64,000 bases of DNA from Trichostrongylus colubriformis (lineage: Eukaryota > Nematoda > Chromadorea > Rhabditida > Trichostrongylidae), in contig OZ022261.1 of the NCBI GenBank assembly GCA_963978905.1, positions 24,735,686 through 24,799,685 of the forward strand. The letters run 5' to 3'. The notes beneath the pieces were generated by a model that did no database searches, was not told where the DNA came from, and worked only from the letters and a program-made list of their open reading frames with translations. Below, in pieces: positions 52,701 through 61,700 of this stretch. Every line of letters begins with the position of its first letter. Within the stretch, counting starts at the first letter, position 1. The position numbers were made by a program, and so were the translations under genes.

Positions 52701-55700
52701 CTTGCACGAGAGTCAAGGCGCCTTCATACTCTGCGGCATGCCCGCCTGACTACCAGCGGCAGGGCGGCTACGTCCACAGGCAGCGAGGCAGGGATGTACG
52801 GCGGAGAAGTGAGAAGACGAAGCCACGCCCTGCCGCAGGCTCCGCAGACTAGGAAGGCGGCACTATGCAACATTCCGAAGCTGCTATAGACAAGGGGTAG
52901 GGTGGAAGCAGGGACACGAGTGGTTTCTAGGCTTATCCGCACCTCTGCGTCGCAGCATTTCTCCGTATCGATCGCCAGTCTTTATTGGCTTACTTTGACT
53001 GTACTGAGAGGTGAATTCAGACGCATTGGCCAGTGGCCTAAAGTGCCCCTCTCCAGATTCACATAGCATCCAACGGATTTACGACAGCTGTCGTTCTTAT
53101 TGTGAGCGCACTATTGATCAGGTGCAACAGGCATGGAGTGATGTGCCCAATGCAATGCGCTCTGCTCGTCTGTCATTTAGCCACGCTCACTTTTGATTGG
53201 TTGGAGTGACCTACAAGGAAAATGGCCGAGACAGGCTCAACGAGTACCGCTTGTGCTCTAAACTGCGGGTCGTATGAAGTAGATAGTGTTGCGTGTACTT
53301 GTGTCAGATGACCCGAAGCAACATCATGTGCTACTTCCTGAATCTGAGCCCATCAGTAGAGAAAGCAGTGCTGGATTGGAGATCACAGCGCTGACGACTG
53401 CACAGTAGATGGCGCCGAAAAAAACGGTTTTCTCGTTTGGCGGGGGATCGGCAAAAAATCTACTAGGAAGCCGATTTTCTCTTTTCTGGATTTTTGATGG
53501 TTCATCGAGATGTGGTTGAATTAACTGTGAATTTGCCTACTAGGTATGTCCTTTTCAGAGCTCAAACATCAGCAAGCAGAAATATCTGTACTCCCTTGCT
53601 TACTGACTCTTTATTGGGAAGCATCTTTTTTAAGCTGTCTACGGGATTCTTCTGACAATTAAGCCGATAGCAACGACTACAGATTTGTTCCATGATAAGT
53701 ACTGAATAAAATTAAACAAAAATTCATGGCAAGACTGCTGTCTTCAACAGTGAATAAGCTTGTCAAAGTTCATTTATATCTCCATAATTTTTCGTATATT
53801 TGTTTCAACTACTTCTTGATAAAGCCTTTCAATTACCAATCAGGCTGCCAGAACTCTTTACCCTATTCCATGAAGCGACACTTGTCGCTGGAGACGAAGA
53901 CCCTGCAGTGACTAGGGATGGACCGACTTTTCTAAGTTGGGGCTCCTATCAACGCAGCCAGCTTCAGTCGCTTTCATACTTCGCGGAGGTAGCAGCATGC
54001 CTGTCGGCGGCAGAGCGTGCATGCGTCTACGGACTGCAAGAAAGAGTGATACGGGCGCAGGCGGAGAGACGACGCAGCCACGGTGTGCCGCCGGCACCGC
54101 AAAGTATAAAGGCGACCTTTCCTCCTTTTCCCTGTTGTTTCCACTTTCGTTGTCGCGCACTCAGCTGTGAGCGGAAAGGGGTGTGCGTGGCGCAGCCGGG
54201 AGACGTCACCAAGTATGAATACAGCCACGTGAGCGATCGATTTATTGCAATGGCGTTATAGAAAGCGGGGTGAACGGAGCACAATCATGCACTCAGCAAG
54301 ATGGAGCGCGGAATCCAGTATGGAGCCTTCAAAAATTTCAAAATACCGCCTTGCAGGGCTCGATTAAGTGGGACTTTAGATATAAATAAATTCAATAGAA
54401 CCAACATAAAATCGGCTTATAAGGTGAGAGTAAACAGTGCGCCACGTATCGCGGAGCTTACCGGGTGTATCAGAAAATTTGAAGACCAGTGAATACTATC
54501 CCAACAGCTCGTCAATGTAGACTTCTCGGTCGTTAGCTCTGTGGAATAAAAAGAGTTTCAGATTTCTTCTTGAATAAATTCAAAAGTAAGCATACTTATA
54601 ACATAAATGAGAGAAATACAAAATTGCACTACTGGCGCGATTTTTCGTGCTTTCGCGACACTGTGCGTATTACCAGTTTTGGCTGTGCTACTTCAAAGTC
54701 AGAAATATTCACTCCGTGATCCTGGTATGCCGACCTATTCAGAACTTGCCGCGCTTGATTGAGCCGTTTTTGGAGAGCTCCGGAGTGGTCATGGAGTTGT
54801 CGAAGAAACTGAGAGAACTAAAGGAGTCTCAAGCTTCATTCCTAGAGCAGATTAGTAGTGCTGAGTAAGTTTACACAATTTTTTTTGCATGTGAAATGTG
54901 TATACGGTTATTCACCTGCAACTCCAGCTAAGGGTACTGCAAGGGGCAAGGGAGGAAACCGGATCCGCAAACACTGTTCCTGTAAATGAAAAGTCTGAGC
55001 ATCGCGAGTTTATGTTTAGCGAAAGTTACGATGAAATGCGCTTCTGAAGCGCTATTGGAATTCTGGTGCGCTTCATCTCAAGCTACAGTGCATCAGCGGC
55101 CGAGTTGCCTACTGGCGGCGGGCTTAGGAGATTCTCGGGCTGTGCCATTGTCATCTGGCGTCGGGTGGAGCGATTTTGATTTCATCAGTGATGATGTGAA
55201 ACAGGTAAAACAACAAACCGCGAACGAGAGAAGCAATCCGAGTAAGGGAAGGTCATTCCGCTTTCTGATTCTCGTCGCGTACGTGTTTTCTCACCTACCC
55301 ATCCAAACCAAGCCGTGACCGTTGCCCAACCCTTTCGCGGGGGTGTGTCAGATATGACGGAAAATCGCGTGGCCACCCGCGGCGGGTACGAGTGCCAGTG
55401 GCAGGGCATGGCAGCCTTCAAGCGAGACAGTGTGGCACGTGTGGAAGCGTAGAGGTGACGCAGCTACTCTCTGCCGGGCTCCCAAGCGCAATCGATTTGC
55501 AAGTCGTACTGGTGACGCCGCGAGTGGAATGCCGCGGAGCGATTCTCCATCATATCTGCACACACCCGAAGTTCGCAGCGTGCCTTTCAATAGGACTTGT
55601 GCCGGTCTCCATAGACCTTGTAACGTACTTTCCTAGTGAACATGGTTTTCTAGTTTCCCTACTTGCGAATACCCAGATCACTTGTCGTGAAGCTTTCGAG

Positions 55701-58700
55701 AGTAACCTTTAGAGGGCGAATAATAGCTGTGTGAGAATCCGAACTAAAAGGGACTTTTGTTTTTCAAAGGTCCTTGGACTATTTTGATAACTTTGTCGGC
55801 TCAGGCCAACCAGTATCAAAGCGTTTTTTTCAGGGATATATCGCAGCTGTCCCAAAGAGTTCTATGTATGACTCATAACGTGTTACCAGTCTATACAACG
55901 CTTCTGGAGCAATACCCCATCTACATCGCCGCACTTGATCAGCTCACCAAGAGTAACACCGAGTTCCGAACTGAAATCAGGTATTTTGATGCTCTTTACT
56001 TATCCACCCCATTGTCATTAATTAGAAAATTCGCGTCGTGGCCTGCGACGCGGTACGTGCGTGCTGGGGGCACCGTGTGTAGTTGGGTCCTACAACATGC
56101 TAGGCTTAAAATATGGTGTAGGATATGGTAACAGCGTGAGGACCCAGTTACATAAGGCGCTTCTAGCTCAAACACATGGCATCTCATGCCACGATGCGAA
56201 TTTTTTGTCCCAATGATGCAACCCCTGAATCATTCAATGTTGTTCAGGAATTTCGAAGAAGCAAGTGAATGCTATATACCTCTGAACTGGATTTTACTGA
56301 AAATTCTTCATAGAATTGTGGCTTGGCGACCGGTAATTTCCATGAGTTTATAATAATTTCTTCACACCTTATACTGGAATCGCCTCAGATCCTTACCCGA
56401 CTAGTTGAATGGCAACTTTCCGAAGGAATCAACGACGCCGATTTCGGTCCAATCCGTGTCGCTTTAGAGAAGATTGCTCGATTTGCTGATTCAACACGAA
56501 AGCAGCGCGAAGCCATCACGGAATTCGTGGCATTGCTTCAGCTAGAGTTCGATACTGCCACACAGGGTCTTCTGACACAGCCAAATAGGGTACCTTTATT
56601 AATCCTTTGAAGATGATAGCTGAATTAGTTTCAATTAATGGGAGCCTCCACGATGTGCTATAGATTCAGGCTCCAGTCCAAGTACCTGTGAATTCACACT
56701 GAACAAGTATAATGCAAGTAGACCACAAAGTGTTTCCCCCAAACCGCATTTACGCTCGAAGACCGATTGCTCAATCGCTTCCCGCCACACGCACCCAAAA
56801 ATCGATGGCTTGGTGCTGGTGTCTGCCGACCAATAGTGCTGCGCTGTGATAGTGTTCGTGGTCTATTTAAGAGAGTGGGAGTTGCATTTGAAATATTCCC
56901 TCATCCTCGACACAACCCACACTCGAAGAGATACATCTATGAGCCGATGTCATAAAGGGGCGTCAATCGATAATTATACCTAGTGCCAGGTAACGATGCT
57001 ACGATGCTGCCATGATTATCGATTGACCGCTTGAGGCTTGAGTATGGGCACAGACACCCCTCGAATGCAGTGGACCGCGGGGAGATCGTACTTTTCTCGA
57101 CGCCAGGCTCAATTCTTCCGCAGTGAGCCTCAGTTAAGCACCGGCGAACATTTGGAGCATTGATCGTTCAGTCTAAGTTCGGCCAACTGGTCGCCGAGGG
57201 TTTGTACCCTTCCGTCAGGATGCCGCACTGCGGCATGTCGCAAGCGAATCAATGCGGACTAGTTGAAGGCGCCATGTTGTTGGGTCCCGAAGCGATTAGA
57301 AGTCAACTGCATATCGCACCCCTAGCAATACGTTGTAATCGCTCCGAGACCCAACAACCGCGACGCGCATAGCTCGCACACACTGTGTCGCACGCCGCTC
57401 GTCGTCGTGCGGCATCCTGATGTAAGGGTACACACCCGGCCGCTGAGTATGGACGCAAGCGTACACACTTTTGGCTACGAGCTGCGGAGAGGAACTCAGT
57501 TGTCTGACAGGATTCATGCGCGATCGTACTAAAGAGACGTGTGGGTGGTAAAAGCCGTGGCATGGGTAACTGTAGTCGAATATCGAAAAATTATTGAATA
57601 CCAACGTTCAGGTGCTCTCTAATACGAAAGTGAACAGAAACCGGAATGGTGTGGTCAAAAGCCCGCGAAATTAGACTGCTTTCCCACCGTTGACTGCCAA
57701 AGGAGGCGGGCTCTGTTAGCGAAAGGGTTGGGCCTTGTCAAAACAAGCAGCTGATGGAGAAAACGGCTTTTGCAGGGCCCGGGAGCACTCTTTTTCACCG
57801 AAAATTTGGTTACACATCGTCTTCTCAGATTTGGGACGAGTAGCTCAAAGAGTTCCTTCTTACTCCCACTACCTCTTTCGTGTCTAATAAAGTCGGGAGA
57901 GGGGGTGGGGACGCAAAATTTTCACCGATATTGAAGCTCCATTCCCTTCCTAGCCTTGGGCTAAAGCAAATGGGCCCAATGATTCGCCAGATGCTTTTTC
58001 ATTCAGGAGGAGTGTATAATTTTAGCCCAAACCTAGGGAGGAAAAGGAGCTTCGACCTCGGCGAAAAACTGCGTCTCCCCCCCCCCCCCTCCGACTTTAT
58101 TTGGACCCCCTTCCACTGTCCTTTACCACTTTGTCTCTTCATCATTCAAATACATCGCCGGTCACAGTTCTCTTCTCCCACTGCTTCATTCGTTGAATTC
58201 GTTAATGTTTAGCGACTACTGCGGTTTGGATGGGTGCAGCGTTGGTCTCAGCGCGGTCTATCGCCACGAATGTTGCTTCTGTTTAGTGACGAAGTACTGC
58301 TGGCTCATCGTTCACAGGATACACCGTTTGCAATCGGCGTCGAGCTTAAATTGAAAGGGCTTCTGGTTTGTGATCTGTTCTCTGTTCAGCCAGTCATCTC
58401 ATGTGTAACTCTACTACCACAGTTTTTTGACGTGGTCCATATTCCATAGATTACGTGCAGGTCGAAGACGGCGACTCGTACCACGTTATTGGAGAGCGTG
58501 ACGATGCCTTCACTCTTCATCTGGGCAAAAAATCGATCGTTCTCGCAAGCCCTTCCAAAGATCAATGGATAGAGGTTGGTGAAACTAATTGTGATCAAGC
58601 TAGTAATTCATTTGTGCATTAAATATCGAAGTTGTTATCACGAGCCCATTATCTGATACTTAGCTGAAATGCAACACTAAATTGAACCTTCATGGTAATT

Positions 58701-61700
58701 GAAAAGAAAGGCCTTCATATATTCACTTCAACCTTGTGCCCTCATCCGAAGAAGAAGTATCCTCGTCTCTGCTTTAACAGCTCACGCACTGGTATGTGTC
58801 AATGGGTGAAAAATTCGCAAACCTGGCCTTCGCCGAGTAACGTAGTGGGTGCGAGCTAGAGGCGCCGTGTTGGGTCCTAGAGGGATAATGGTGTCCTAGG
58901 CCTTTTTTGAGTTGCAGTTTCTTGAAGATCCAACCAATACTGCGCCCCCCCTCACACCCATCGTGCCGCACGCCACACGCGACATTCTCAGTTTTCTATC
59001 CAAACGACATGCACCCACAAACCGCGCACGTGCTTGTAGAAATACGTTCGCAGAGCGCAATCATAGAAGAAACTCTTCTACAACGTTTGTGAATGTACGT
59101 GGAGACGTGACTGGTGCGTAATTGGCGTGTCGCCTGTGAGACCAATCAGAAGCATGCCCTGCACTTTCCGCGAACTTGTCAACCAATGCACGTTACCAAC
59201 AACACAGTATACGAATTTTAAAAGATTGCATCAACGAATCGTTTCGTAACAATGTTACTTTCCAGGATATCAGCTCGGCCGTCAAACATGACGTGAAAAA
59301 TCGATTGGATCTTCCGCCAATTCTATCGGAGAATGAACAACGGATTTCCATGAGTGGATGCGGTAAGTGGGTGTCATAGTAAATCTTTAAATATTTTTTA
59401 AAAAACGCGCGATCGTCGGCACAACCAGGGTCAAGCGTTACGTCGAAGAAAATTTTGGAAAAACCAACGTACTGATTACTGACGACACTACATGTGCCAT
59501 TGGTATATTGCTAAAAAGTGGTGTCTAAATAGGTCACCGATTGATGACTATGTTTTATACCATTTTCTAATACCGTGCTATCAACAAGTACAAAACATGA
59601 TTATCGAACGGTAAACTATAATTACTCAACAAAGTAGATGCGATAAGCATGTAATGGATGATTGAGCAGTGTTCACTGACCGCCGCCACTAAGGAAGGCC
59701 CTGCTGAAACGATGATGATCTGCAGATCCGACGAAGATTAAAAAAACTTTGTACTTTTCCTATTTCATCAACATATTCATATTAGCTGAGCGCTACTGCA
59801 GTACATGAATACGCCCATGATGTCCAACGAGACTGCTTAAAGCTCTGGTCCAAAAAAGGACCCCCACTGCAAGTCCTTGACTTCGACGTTGCAGACCACT
59901 CAACAGACTGATCATTGAGCCGAAAAAACCAGATTTTCAAGTATCCGAGGGGTCGGCAAAAAATGAGAGATTTCTTAGAATCAAGTGAAAGTGAGCAAAA
60001 TGCGCTAGGGGATAACAATTCTAGTCAAAATGTGACACACACAAAAAAGACAGGAAAATCGCAGTTGTTCCAGTGAGAAATTCAAATTTCGTCATCCGTA
60101 GGTCCTCCTAGCAGTTCTGTAGCATTTTGCTCACATTCAGCTGAGCTTGAGCATGGTTTCGTAGGAAAAGCTTTTCATAAAGCTTCTTTAGCTTCTCGAG
60201 ACCTGACTCTACATCTCTGCATTCACTCATAAACTACGTTGAGTAGCAGAAAAATTCGGAGCACCCCTGAAGAGTGTCACTCGTAATAATAGCCAGCAAC
60301 AAGTGTATAATCTGTCACGTAGCTCTGCACATTCGAAGGAATACTGGGTTCAACCTCACTAACATCGGAACTGACGAAAATCCGCGTGAAAATCGGCAGT
60401 ATTGATTGATGACACTGCAGTCACATTCATATAGTCGATCCACGCTCAAGCAGAGGTACAGCGAGGAAGCCGACATTGCCTGAAGGCCAGTGTTGGCCAG
60501 CATTCATACAGGCGACGCGATCTGTGTGCGGCCCTATGGATTGCTCTCGATGCGCTGATTGGCGCTCAGCTAACACCGAGTGTATTGCTCGTTATGGCTG
60601 GGGTTGCGACGATTGCAACGCGGAGTATGAATGGAGCGTTAGGGCAGAGGTTGTTCCTCGTAATCGAGGTAAATTCTAGAGCATCATCAGTTCACCAATC
60701 GATTGCATGCTAACACGTCTTCGAAGGAAGAGACACATGTATTCGAGCGAAACCTAACCGAGTATTCAACACAACATTTCCAGAAGTAGCCGTTGATGAG
60801 ATACAATCGAAAGAACGCCGGAAACTGAGTCCATTGCAAGTATGCTGGTATCGTAAGACGTCGCTTAGCATCCAGCAAGTTTATGACGTCAGTGGATTTT
60901 CCTCAAAAGAGTCGTGCAGGAAAAAATCAGTTTGTATTTTACCCATATATTTATGTTGTATTTGCTTGATAAGGGCCGCATGCAAGATTTCACAAGTAGG
61001 AGTGGGAATAAGGCTAAGATATAGCTACTCAAAGTGGTGACCGAGGGGGTGGGATCTCAGAGCAGATGCTCGCTGCTTCGTCGGCTGCGATCGGAGGCGA
61101 AGAGTGGTACTGTTGGCGTAACCTTCTGTTCCCAATATGCACCTCCGACCACCGCGGAGAACAGGGCGGGATACTTACTCGGAGCCCGGAGCTGTATCTT
61201 AGCCGGATTCTTACTTTTTCGCGTGAGTCTTTGCATGCGACCCTTATTGAGCAAATGCAACATAAAAGTATGGCTAACAGAGAATCTCATTTCTCCGTGC
61301 GCGATTCCTTCAATCTTTAACGTTTACCTCTGTAATCAGAGATGACACTAGATTGCGTACCACTAATAAGCAGCATTATGAGTTTGTTCTTCACAAACCG
61401 GTTTTAATCTTCATAAGAACTCTCATGTTTAGATTGTGGATGTATGCCAATCCGGTTATTTGCTACGTAAATTGCGCAATTCAGATGGTTGGCAAAGGCT
61501 GTGGACAGAGCTTACCTCCCATACTCTATTCTTTTACAAAACTCACAAGGTCGGTCTCAGTCAATATCCTTTCCTCATATTTCATTCATGAGCAATCCAT
61601 GTGAAATCATGGATGGCTTTGGAGGTACATACAGTAGCGCTCAAAAGTATCCGGCCAAACACTTTTGCCATGACTTTTTTTTCTATCTGACCAAATTTGA

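Noticed and set aside
53726..54284. Several overlapping frames (for example 153 residues at 53800)
   Set aside because: Only 53844-53907 is supported as an exon; the rest is MITE and fold-back repeat.
54986..55318. 110-residue frame ending WSDFDFISDDVKQ before gtaaaa
   Set aside because: Exon 54743-54864 joins 55834 in phase without it, and no acceptor in phase 2 opens this frame.
61034..61345. Open frame containing ENRAGYLL, resembling the start of PH2 (ENQLSGYLL)
   Set aside because: The real PH2 exon is at 61433-61549 with far better similarity and perfect phase. About 105 bases at the end of this frame recur at 41817-41925, so it is repeat DNA.
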